Shown here piece after piece: positions 1 through 6,975 of a stretch of DNA of 64,000 bases. Position 1 is the stretch's first letter; each line of letters starts with the position of its first letter. The stretch comes from Streptomyces sp. A2-16. GTDB taxonomy: Bacteria > Actinomycetota > Actinomycetes > Streptomycetales > Streptomycetaceae. The stretch is from positions 4,836,001-4,900,000 of the forward strand of contig NZ_CP063808.1 of NCBI RefSeq assembly GCF_018128905.1, in the 5' to 3' direction. The translations under genes were made by a program, and so were the position numbers. The notes under the pieces are model-generated. The model ran no database searches and had not been told where the DNA came from. It saw only the letters and a list, made by a program, of their open reading frames with translations.

Positions 1-209
1 GTTCCGCTTCGTCCGTGTCAGCACTCAGGACGCCGGGACACCGGAGCTGCGATGACGAGCAGGTCGCGGTCGCGAAGGAGGCGGGTCGTGCGCTCAGTGC
101 GCGTCGCCGGCTCCGGAGGCGGCGACGTCAGGAACGCGCGTCGGCCGTGCGCCGTCGGGGCGGCTCGGACCCTACGGTCCACACGTACGTCGCGGCGCAT
201 GGCCGGCCA
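1..209. other. window edge, no confident gene
   Basis: This stretch lies beyond the 3' end of the XdhC-type gene. A short plus-strand reading frame ending at 285 runs antisense to the XdhC C-terminus and ends in a protein-like stretch (HYRKLGMDVGIGAVLRVQG). It could be the tail of a gene beginning outside the window or decayed sequence. Its upstream part is arginine-rich noise, so I do not call a gene. Confidence 0.3.
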
Positions 210-1442
210 CTACCGCAAGCTCGGCATGGACGTCGGCATCGGCGCGGTGCTCCGCGTCCAGGGGCCTGAACTCGTCCCCGCGTGATGCGTCTCCTCCTCG
301 TGGTGGATCGGTCTGCCCGACCCGGTCAGGGGCGTGCCCGTTCCGCCCCGTTGGGTGGCGATGATCTCCGCCGCGATGGACAGGGCCGTCTCCTCGGGTG
401 TGCGGGCGCCGAGATCGAGGCCGATCGGCGACCTCAGCCGGGCCAACTCCCCGTCGGTCAGGCCCGCTTCCCGCAGCCGTCTTTCCCGGTCGGTGTGCGT
501 ACGCCGTGAGCCCAGCGCGCCGACGAACGCAGCCGGCATCCGCAGTGCCGCCTCCAGCAGGGGCACGTCGAACTTGGCGTCGGGGGTGAGCACGCACAGC
601 ACCGTGCGCGCGTCGGTCGTGGTGCCGCGCAGGTAGCGGTGCGGCCAGTCGACGACGACGTCGTCGGCCTCGGGGAAGCGGGTCGTGGTGGCGAACACGG
701 GGCGGGCGTCGCACACGGTGACGTGGTAGCCGAGGAACTTGCCCACCCGTACGAGTGCCGCGGCGAAGTCGATCGCCCCGAAGACGATCAGGCGGGGCGG
801 AGGGACACTCGACTCGACGAGCAAGGTCAGTCCGTCGGGGCAGCGCGAGCCGTCCTCCGACAGCTCGACCGTGCCGGTGCGGCCGGCGTCCAGCATGGCG
901 CGGGCTTCACCGGCCGCCGTACGGTCCAGTTCCGTGTGCCCGCCGAGTCCGCCTTCGTACGAGCTCGCCCGGGAGGGCCGGGACGGCTCCCCCACCGCTT
1001 CGCCCGGCCGCACCAGCAGGGCCGTGCCGAGGAGATCGGCGGGGCCGCGTACGACGCGGGCGAGGGCTGCCGGCTCGTTTCGGACGGCAGCCGACAGGGC
1101 CGACCGGAGCACCGGCCTCCCAGGCGCGTCCGTGCCGACCGGGGTGACCATGATGTCGATGATCCCGCCGCAGGTCAGACCGACCGCGAAGGCGTCCTCG
1201 TCGCTGTATCCGAACCGTTCGACGACCGTCTCGCCGTGCTGCAGCGCCTGGACGCAGAGGTCGTACACCGCTCCCTCCACGCAGCCGCCGGAGACGGAGC
1301 CGACAACCGTGCCCTCGCTGTCGACGGCGAGGGCGGCGCCGGGGCCGCGCGGGGCGCTGCCGCCGACGGCCACGACGGTGGCGACGGCGAACGCGCGGCC
1401 CTCCTCCATCCAGCGGTGCAGGTCCCCGGCGAGGTCAAGCAT
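210..1442 (-). CDS. XdhC/CoxI-family molybdenum cofactor maturation protein
   Basis: XdhC-family proteins bind, sulfurate and insert the molybdenum cofactor into a partner hydroxylase and are not part of the final enzyme. The 410-residue protein has the N-terminal XdhC domain (GSAPRGPGAALAV near residue 30, GSVSGGCVEGAV near 50, LTCGGIIDI near 90) and a C-terminal Rossmann-type XdhC_C domain (LIVFGAIDFAAALVRVGKFLG, then FVGALGSRRTH near residue 310). Its start overlaps the stop of the Mo subunit by 8 bases, so it is the last gene of the operon, the position of PaoD. The last ~30 residues after HHEEE look unlike the family and may come from a small 3' rearrangement. Confidence 0.93.
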   Translation of the reverse strand: MLDLAGDLHRWMEEGRAFAVATVVAVGGSAPRGPGAALAVDSEGTVVGSVSGGCVEGAVYDLCVQALQHGETVVERFGYSDEDAFAVGLTCGGIIDIMVTPVGTDAPGRPVLRSALSAAVRNEPAALARVVRGPADLLGTALLVRPGEAVGEPSRPSRASSYEGGLGGHTELDRTAAGEARAMLDAGRTGTVELSEDGSRCPDGLTLLVESSVPPPRLIVFGAIDFAAALVRVGKFLGYHVTVCDARPVFATTTRFPEADDVVVDWPHRYLRGTTTDARTVLCVLTPDAKFDVPLLEAALRMPAAFVGALGSRRTHTDRERRLREAGLTDGELARLRSPIGLDLGARTPEETALSIAAEIIATQRGGTGTPLTGSGRPIHHEEETHHAGTSSGPWTRSTAPMPTSMPSLR

Positions 1443-3552
1443 GGAAGCCTGCCATCAGAACGCGGTCGGGGCGCAGCGGCAGGTCCCGGTGGCGTACGCC
1501 GGTCGCGTGCCAGACCGCGTTGGCGACGGCCGCGGCGGCGCCCACGACGCCGATCTCACCGATGCCCTTGATGCCGACCGGGTCGTCGGGGTCCGGGTCG
1601 TCGATCCAGTCCGCCTCGATGGCCGGAACGTCGGCGTGGGAGGCGACGTGGTAGCCGGCGAGGTCGGCGCCGTAGTGGCTGCCCAGGGCACGGTCGCGGA
1701 CCGCCTCCTCGTGCAGGGCCATGGAGATGCCCCAGGTCATGCCGCCGACGAACTGGTTGCGGGCGGTGAGCGGGTTGACGATCCGGCCGGCCGCGAAGAT
1801 GCCGAGCATGCGGCGCACCCGGACCTCGCCGGTGGCGGGGTCGACGGCGACCTCGGCGAATTGTGCGCCGAAGGAGTGTCGTTCCGTCCTGGCGAGGGCG
1901 CCGAGGGCCTCCGTGGTGTCGGACCGTGCGGTGACCCCCTCCGGCGGGATGTCGGCACCGAGGGCGAGCCTCTCCCGCAGCTCCTGTGCGGCGGCCATGA
2001 CCGCCCACGCCCAGGAGCGGGTGCCCATGGAGCCGCCGGCGATGAAAGCGGGACCGAGGTCGCTGTCGCCGATGCGCACCCGGACGTGTTCCGTCGCGGT
2101 CTGCAGGGCGTCGGCGGCGATCAGGGTGAGTGCGGTCCGGGCGCCGGTGCCGATGTCGGCGGCGTTGATCCCCACGGTGAAGGTGCCGTCCGCCTGTGCC
2201 GTCACGGCCGCGGTGGACGGGCCGGCACCCGCCGGGAAGGATGCGGCCGCTGTGCCGGTGCCGAGCAGCCAGCGTCCCTCGCGGCGCAGGCCGGGGCGCG
2301 GGTCGCGGTCGGCCCAGCCGAACCTGCGGGCGCCTTCCCTGAAACAGGCGATCAGGTTGCGGCCGCTGAACGGCAGCCCGGACACCGGGCCTGCCGCGGG
2401 GTCGTTGCGGGCGCGCAGTTCGATCGGGTCGAGACCGCACTTCTCGGCGAGTTCGTCGATCGCCGACTCCAGTGCGAACGATCCCGGTGCCTCACCCGGC
2501 GCGCGCATGTACGTCGGGGTCGGCACGTCGAGCCGGACGAGCCGGTTGGCGGTGTGGTGGGCGTCGGCGCCGTACATGGTCCGGGCGGGACCGGCGGCCG
2601 ATTCGATGAACTCGTGCACGGTGGAGGTGGCGCTGAGGGAACGGTGCTCCAGCGCGCGCAGCCGGCCGTCGGCATCGGCGCCGAGCCGCAGGCGCTGCCG
2701 GGTGGGGCTGCGGTAGCCCGTGAGGGAGAACATCTGACGGCGGGTCATGACCACACGGACCGGGCGCTGCAGTTCGGTCGCGGCCATGACGGCGGCCACC
2801 TGGTGTGCGCGGATGCCCTTGCTGCCGAAGCCGCCGCCGACGTGTTCGGAGCGCACCCGGACAGCGGACGGGTCGAGCGAGAACATCTGCGCGAGTTCGC
2901 TCGCGACCCAGAAGGTGCCCTGGTTGGAGTCGACGACTTCGAGACGGCCGCCGTCCCAGCGGGCGGTCGCCGCGTGCGGCTCCATCATGGTGTGGTGCTC
3001 TTCCGGGGTGGTGTACTCGGCGTCCACGACGACCGCGGAAGTGGCGAGTTGGGCCTCCAGGTCGCCCTTCTCGATCACCGCCGGCCCATGGCTGTCGAGC
3101 GGGTACGCGTCGGGGTGCTCGCTGGTGAAGTCGACGTCGTGCGGCTCCTGTTCGTAGTGCACCACCAGCGCTTCGGCGGCCTCCCGGGCCCGTTCGGAGG
3201 TGTCGGCGACGACCAGCGCCACCGGCCAGCCCGCGTGGGGCACCCTGTCGTGCTGGAATACGGCCGCGGTCGGGTCCGGAACGCCCAGCACACCGACGTA
3301 TCCCGTCTCGACCCGCGGGGCGTTGCCGTGGTGCAGGACGGCTACCACACCGGGCATGGCGAGGACGTCGGCGGTGTCGATGGAGCGGATTCGGCCGCGG
3401 GTGACCGTGGACAGCACCAGCCAGCCGTACGCGAGGTCGGCGAACGGGATCTCACCGGCGTAGCGGGCGGCTCCGGTGACCTTGTCGCGGCCCTCCACGC
3501 GGGTGTGTGCGGTGCCGACGGCGTTCTGGCGTGCCGTGGGGGTGGTGGTCAT
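1435..3552 (-). CDS. molybdopterin-binding subunit of a xanthine/aldehyde oxidoreductase
   Basis: This is the large catalytic subunit of a three-subunit molybdenum hydroxylase (PaoC/YagR or XdhA type), which oxidises aldehydes or N-heterocycles with water as oxygen source. It has 705 residues from the ATG at 3552. That start shares four bases (ATGA) with the stop of the FAD subunit; longer upstream frames read through that gene and are rejected. Visible features are VEGRDKVTGAARYAGE at the N-terminus, the cofactor loop GGGFGSKG, and near the C-terminus GIKGIGEIGVVGAA, whose Glu is the expected catalytic base. No Tat signal is present, so the complex is probably cytoplasmic, unlike E. coli PaoABC. 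The substrate cannot be read from sequence. Confidence 0.93.
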   Translation of the reverse strand: MTTTPTARQNAVGTAHTRVEGRDKVTGAARYAGEIPFADLAYGWLVLSTVTRGRIRSIDTADVLAMPGVVAVLHHGNAPRVETGYVGVLGVPDPTAAVFQHDRVPHAGWPVALVVADTSERAREAAEALVVHYEQEPHDVDFTSEHPDAYPLDSHGPAVIEKGDLEAQLATSAVVVDAEYTTPEEHHTMMEPHAATARWDGGRLEVVDSNQGTFWVASELAQMFSLDPSAVRVRSEHVGGGFGSKGIRAHQVAAVMAATELQRPVRVVMTRRQMFSLTGYRSPTRQRLRLGADADGRLRALEHRSLSATSTVHEFIESAAGPARTMYGADAHHTANRLVRLDVPTPTYMRAPGEAPGSFALESAIDELAEKCGLDPIELRARNDPAAGPVSGLPFSGRNLIACFREGARRFGWADRDPRPGLRREGRWLLGTGTAAASFPAGAGPSTAAVTAQADGTFTVGINAADIGTGARTALTLIAADALQTATEHVRVRIGDSDLGPAFIAGGSMGTRSWAWAVMAAAQELRERLALGADIPPEGVTARSDTTEALGALARTERHSFGAQFAEVAVDPATGEVRVRRMLGIFAAGRIVNPLTARNQFVGGMTWGISMALHEEAVRDRALGSHYGADLAGYHVASHADVPAIEADWIDDPDPDDPVGIKGIGEIGVVGAAAAVANAVWHATGVRHRDLPLRPDRVLMAGFHA

Positions 3553-4541
3553 CGGGCGGCCTCCTCGGTCAGTTCGGTCAGCACGGCCACGACGAGGTTG
3601 CGCATGAGGGTCACCTTGTATGCGTTGTGCGGCAGTGGTTTCGCCGCGGCGAGTTCGGCGTCCGCGGCGGCGGCGAAGGTCTCGGCGTCGGCAGGCGCTC
3701 CGGTCAGGACGCGTTCGGCCGCCGTCGCCCGCCACGGCCGGGATGCGACTGCCCCGAAGGCGAGGCGTACGTCGCGTACGACGCCGTCCCGGAGGTCGAG
3801 CGCGGCGGCGACGGAGCCGATGGCGAAGGCGTACGAGGCACGCTCGCGCACCTTGCGGTAGCGGGATCGGGCGGCCACCGGAGCGGGCGGCAGGGTGACG
3901 CCGGTGATCAGCGCGCCCGGCGGCAGCGCGGTCTCGCGGTGCGGGGTGTCACCGACCGGCAGGTAGAAGTCGGCGAGGGGCAGTGTGCCGGGGCCGTCGG
4001 CGGTTTCGTACGACACGGCCGCGTCGAAGGCGGTCAGCGCGACGCCCATGTCCGAGGGGTGGGTGGCCACGCAGTGCTCGGAGGCACCCAGGATGGCGTG
4101 GTTGTGGTGCTCGCCCTCGATCGCGGGGCAACCGCTGCCGGGCACACGCTTGTTGCAGGGCTTGGTCACGTCGGTGAAGTAGCCGCAGCGGGTGCGCTGG
4201 AGCAGGTTGCCTCCGACGGTGGCCATGTTGCGCAGCTGGCCGGAGGCGCCGGCCAGTACCGCCTGTGCCAACGCCGGATAGCGGCGGCGGACCTCGGGGT
4301 GGGCGGCGAGGTTGCTGTTGGTGACGGTGGCGCCGATGCGCAGGCCGCCGTCCGCTGTCAGCTCTATGCCTTCCAGGGGCAGTTCACGGACGTCGACCAG
4401 GCGGGTGGGCCGCTCGACGCCGGTCTTCATCAGGTCGACGAGGTTGGTGCCGCCGCCGAGGAAGCGGGCGTCGGGGTCGGCGTCCAGCAGGGTCAGGGCC
4501 CCGGAGACGTCGAGGGCCCGGTCGTATGCGAACTCCCTCAC
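3549..4541 (-). CDS. FAD-binding subunit of molybdenum hydroxylase, PaoB-like with a 4Fe-4S loop
   Basis: This is the medium subunit, which passes electrons from the iron-sulfur subunit through FAD. I place the start at GTG 4541, sharing GTGA with the stop of the 2Fe-2S gene, giving 330 residues starting VREFAYDRA. The FAD loop FLGGGTNLVDLMKTG and the ATVGGNLLQRTRCGYF segment are clear. The insertion with Cys in RTRCGYF, KPCNKRVPGSGC and SEHCVATHPSDM matches the extra [4Fe-4S] site of E. coli PaoB, which ordinary XdhB proteins lack. This is the main reason to relate the operon to PaoABCD rather than to classical xanthine dehydrogenase. Confidence 0.92.
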   Translation of the reverse strand: MREFAYDRALDVSGALTLLDADPDARFLGGGTNLVDLMKTGVERPTRLVDVRELPLEGIELTADGGLRIGATVTNSNLAAHPEVRRRYPALAQAVLAGASGQLRNMATVGGNLLQRTRCGYFTDVTKPCNKRVPGSGCPAIEGEHHNHAILGASEHCVATHPSDMGVALTAFDAAVSYETADGPGTLPLADFYLPVGDTPHRETALPPGALITGVTLPPAPVAARSRYRKVRERASYAFAIGSVAAALDLRDGVVRDVRLAFGAVASRPWRATAAERVLTGAPADAETFAAAADAELAAAKPLPHNAYKVTLMRNLVVAVLTELTEEAAR

Positions 4542-5095
4542 GCTGCCGTCTCCTCGGTTTTCGCTTCCGCCGCCTGGGCCACGGCCTGGACGATCGACAC
4601 GTACGCGCCGCAGCGGCACAGGTTCCCGCTCATCCGTTCCCGGATCTCCTCGGCGCTCAGGGGTGGTGGTCCAGCCTCGGGGCGGACGTCGTCGGTGGCG
4701 GCACTGGGCCAGCCGGCCGCGTGTTCCTCGATCACCGCGATCGCCGAGCAGATCTGGCCGGGGGTGCAGTAGCCGCACTGGTAGCCGTCCAGGTCGAGGA
4801 ACGCCTGCTGCACCGGGTGCAGTCGGTCGCCCTCGGCCAGGCCCTCGATGGTGGTGATCTCGCGCCCTTCGGCGGCTACGGCGAGTTGCAGACAGGACAC
4901 CGCCCGGCGTCCGTCGAGCAGTACCGTGCAGGCGCCGCACTGCCCCTGGTCGCAGCCCTTCTTGGTACCGGTCAGGTCGAGGCGCTCGCGCAGGGCGTCG
5001 AGCAGGGTGGTGCGGTGGTCGACGGCCAGACTGTGCTTCTCGCCGTTGATGTTCAGGGTGATGTCGCTGGACGTTGACGAGGGGGCTGGGGCCAT
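4538..5095 (-). CDS. 2Fe-2S subunit of molybdenum hydroxylase
   Basis: This small subunit carries two [2Fe-2S] clusters for intramolecular electron transfer. The 185 residues begin at ATG 5095, preceded by AAGG; an upstream in-frame ATG at 5125 is possible but less likely. The plant-ferredoxin cluster ligands are in KKGCDQGQCGACTVLLDG with a further Cys in RAVSCLQ. The second, helical cluster domain has YQCGYCTPGQIC and NLCRCGAY. E. coli PaoA has a Tat leader; here the N-terminus is short and has no twin arginine. It is the first gene of the minus-strand operon, with its promoter in the palindrome-bearing gap next to the divergent TetR gene. Confidence 0.93.
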   Translation of the reverse strand: MAPAPSSTSSDITLNINGEKHSLAVDHRTTLLDALRERLDLTGTKKGCDQGQCGACTVLLDGRRAVSCLQLAVAAEGREITTIEGLAEGDRLHPVQQAFLDLDGYQCGYCTPGQICSAIAVIEEHAAGWPSAATDDVRPEAGPPPLSAEEIRERMSGNLCRCGAYVSIVQAVAQAAEAKTEETAA

Positions 5096-5160
5096 GTTCA
5101 GCCTTCTTTCACGTGTCCCGGACACGACGGGGCGTCAGCCCGACGCTAGAGTGAGCTCAA

Positions 5161-5206
5161 GCGGACAGCTGTCCGCTATCGGTCGAACGTAGTGGACAAC
5201 TGTCCG
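5161..5206. promoter_or_regulatory. paired TetR-type operators
   Basis: Two palindromes lie in the divergent promoter region between the hydroxylase operon and the TetR gene. Positions 5161-5176 read GCGGACAGCTGTCCGC, a perfect palindrome. Positions 5194-5205 read GGACAACTGTCC. The shared core is GGACANNTGTCC, with centres 31 bp apart (about three helical turns), so two dimers would bind the same DNA face. The position makes autoregulation and control of the operon by the TetR protein the natural reading; that is inference. Confidence 0.7.
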
Positions 5207-5250
5207 GTTCTCAAGGACCGCTTTCGGACACACGCCGGTGAGGAGGACGA

Positions 5251-5862
5251 GTGCGGCAGAGCAACGACCCGCACCTGCGCTCGGACGCGCAGCGCAACCG
5301 CGAACGCATTCTGGAAGTGGCCCTCACCGAGCTTTCCCGGGCCGCCGACACCCCGCTGAGCACGATCGCCAAGAAGGCGGGCGTCGGCCAGGGCACGTTC
5401 TACCGGAACTTCCCCAATCGCGAGACGCTCGTCCTCGAGCTCTACCGCCACGGAGTACAGCAGATCGCCGACACCGCGTCCGTGCTGCTGGAGACCATGG
5501 AACCCGACCGTGCGCTCCGGGCGTGGATGGACCACCTCGCCCGGTTCGCGATGACCAAGGCCGGCCTGGCGGAGGCGATCCGCCAGGCCCTGAGCACCTC
5601 GTCCGGGAAGGCGGCGAAACCGGGCCACACCCCGGTGACCGAGGCTGCCGACCTCCTGCTCCACGCCTGCGAGGAGGCCGGCGCGATCCGTCCCGGCGTC
5701 ACCGCCGACGACTTCATGCTGGCCATCGCCGGCCTGTGGCAGCTCGCCCCGCACGACGACTGGCAGCCGCAGGCGACTCGCCTGCTGGACATCGTCATGG
5801 ACGGACTCCGTGCCGGGGCGCCAGGACGCCCGGGGTCGTCCGGCCGATCAAGCCGACGGTAG
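5251..5862 (+). CDS. TetR-family regulator of the molybdenum hydroxylase operon
   Basis: This one-component repressor has 203 residues. The start is GTG 5251, with GAGGAGG 5 bases upstream. The N-terminal helix-turn-helix is clear: RERILEVALTEL, then LSTIAKKAGVGQGTFYRNFPNRETLVLELY around residues 35-65. The C-terminal ligand domain is alanine- and leucine-rich and gives no ligand clue. It diverges from the hydroxylase operon across a 155-bp gap containing two GGACANNTGTCC palindromes, which it probably binds. A strong hairpin lies 38 bp after its stop. Confidence 0.92.
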   Translation: MRQSNDPHLRSDAQRNRERILEVALTELSRAADTPLSTIAKKAGVGQGTFYRNFPNRETLVLELYRHGVQQIADTASVLLETMEPDRALRAWMDHLARFAMTKAGLAEAIRQALSTSSGKAAKPGHTPVTEAADLLLHACEEAGAIRPGVTADDFMLAIAGLWQLAPHDDWQPQATRLLDIVMDGLRAGAPGRPGSSGRSSRR

Positions 5863-5899
5863 GCACCAGCGCGCCTCGTGACACGGTGCGGCCCGTGTA

Positions 5900-5931
5900 G
5901 GGATCCTCCCCGCGTGTGCGGGGAGGATCCC
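5900..5931 (+). terminator. strong intrinsic hairpin after the TetR gene
   Basis: Positions 5900-5913 pair perfectly with 5918-5931, giving a 14-bp G+C-rich stem with a GTGT loop. It lies 38 bp after the TetR stop. No T-run follows, which is common for actinomycete terminators. Confidence 0.65.
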
Positions 5932-6022
5932 CCGCCCTGGAGCACACCATGACCAACAACCCGCCGCTCTCCGCAGGTACGGGGGTCTCACACCGAGAAC
6001 ACCACCGGTCGACGGAAAACCG

Positions 6023-6267
6023 GCTGGCGACGTCGTTCTGCGAGTTGGTCGTCTTCAGGTCCAGGCCCAGCTCCTTGCCGTACTGGGGCGTGTACTTGAT
6101 GTACGAGTCCAGAAGTCGGTGTCGGAGCGCGGGTAGTCGACACCCACCACCGGCTTGCCGCCGCTCGAACCGGCCGATGTGCTGGAGCTCTGGCAGGCGG
6201 TGAGCAATGCCAGTACGGACAGGGCCGAGACAGCGGAAGAGAGGGCGGTTCTGAGTCTCGTCGGCAC
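6023..6267 (-). pseudogene. N-terminal fragment of a sugar ABC transporter binding lipoprotein, frameshifted
   Basis: Reading on the minus strand from GTG 6267 gives a lipoprotein signal peptide (VLALLTACQSSS, lipobox Cys) followed by GGKPVVGVDYPRSDTDFW, the start of a ribose/xylose-type periplasmic binding protein. At that point the frame changes. The next frame reads SYIKYTPQYGKELGLDLK then TTNSQNDVAS, typical family sequence. The homology stops near 6023. The gene is therefore both frameshifted and truncated to about 80 residues. It may be a remnant of a second sugar transporter belonging to the neighbouring glycan locus. Confidence 0.75.
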
Positions 6268-6975
6268 TTCCTCGCGCTGGTCCCGAAGCGGGGATTGTTT
6301 CGGAGATACGACCGCTGTGTGCCGCACCCGAAGGGATGGGATGTTTATAGGCACTGATTGACAGTGGCGTCTAGATGGGAACGGCAAGTTTCCTAGAAAG
6401 CGGCGGCGGTTGATCTAGTGGCGCTCACCAGGCGGGCACTCTACCGCTTAATCCATCCCATCAATAATGCGCACCTACGATCCGCTGACGCTTGCGCTCG
6501 CACCCTTTGGGAGCTTCTGCACTGCCGGACGGTGGGGGTGCCGGTGAACGCATGGCGATCGGCGACAGCGCTTCGGGAGGCCTGACCGCGAGGGTCTGGC
6601 CGCTGTCGCGACCGAGGTGTTGCTGTCAGAGACGGCGGCGGGGGTGGCGCCTTCGGCCGTGTGTGCCGTCGCTGCAACCAGTGCGGCGCCTCCGGGGATC
6701 GCGCTCCGAATTTCTGGAAAACATGGCATGTCTACGGTGAGTCAGATGGATTTTAGTGGCACAAAACCATCCTTTCTTCCCTCCGTCTGGACACTTTCAT
6801 CCTCTCGCCTGTTGACACGGGGCAGTTACGTCATCGAACTTCATGCGTAACATCCGGCGCCTTGGAGACCAGAGCGAGGGCCGCGCTTGACGGCCTGGAG
6901 CCGCGCACCCTCGGACTGCCGCCCCCAACCGCCTCCCCCCGAACGTCAGAGCCGCCCCAAACAGGGAGTTCACCC
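6268..6975. other. non-coding gap with a tRNA-like fold; leader of the GH29 gene
   Basis: No convincing gene lies here. On the minus strand, 6374-6462 contains AGCGGTAGAGTG, which resembles a tRNA D-arm, followed by a GGT-containing loop (CTGGTGA). The ends GATGGGA/TCCCATC can pair over 7 bp across 89 nt, but a TTCRA T-loop is missing, so it is at most a decayed tRNA-like sequence. A TTGACA hexamer at 6812 may be part of the promoter for the downstream fucosidase; no matching -10 is obvious. Confidence 0.3.

Noticed and set aside
199..285. Plus-strand tail HYRKLGMDVGIGAVL as a real gene end
   Set aside because: Looks protein-like but overlaps the XdhC 3' end and has no supported upstream part inside the window.
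739..3861. 1040-codon plus-strand open frame antisense to the molybdenum hydroxylase genes
   Set aside because: It is the mirror of high-GC coding sequence: Gly/Arg/Val-rich, no domain, no ribosome site, and it overlaps three confidently assigned genes.
1435..5095. Carbon monoxide dehydrogenase (CoxLMS) as identity of the operon
   Set aside because: The 4Fe-4S insertion of the FAD subunit and the gene order fit PaoABCD; the Mo subunit shows no CoxL-type active-site loop that I can recognise.
5900..5931. Single repeat reminiscent of type I-E CRISPR repeats (CCCCGC..GCGGGG)
   Set aside because: Only one copy, a longer perfect stem than such repeats, no spacers and no cas genes; its position after a stop codon fits a terminator.
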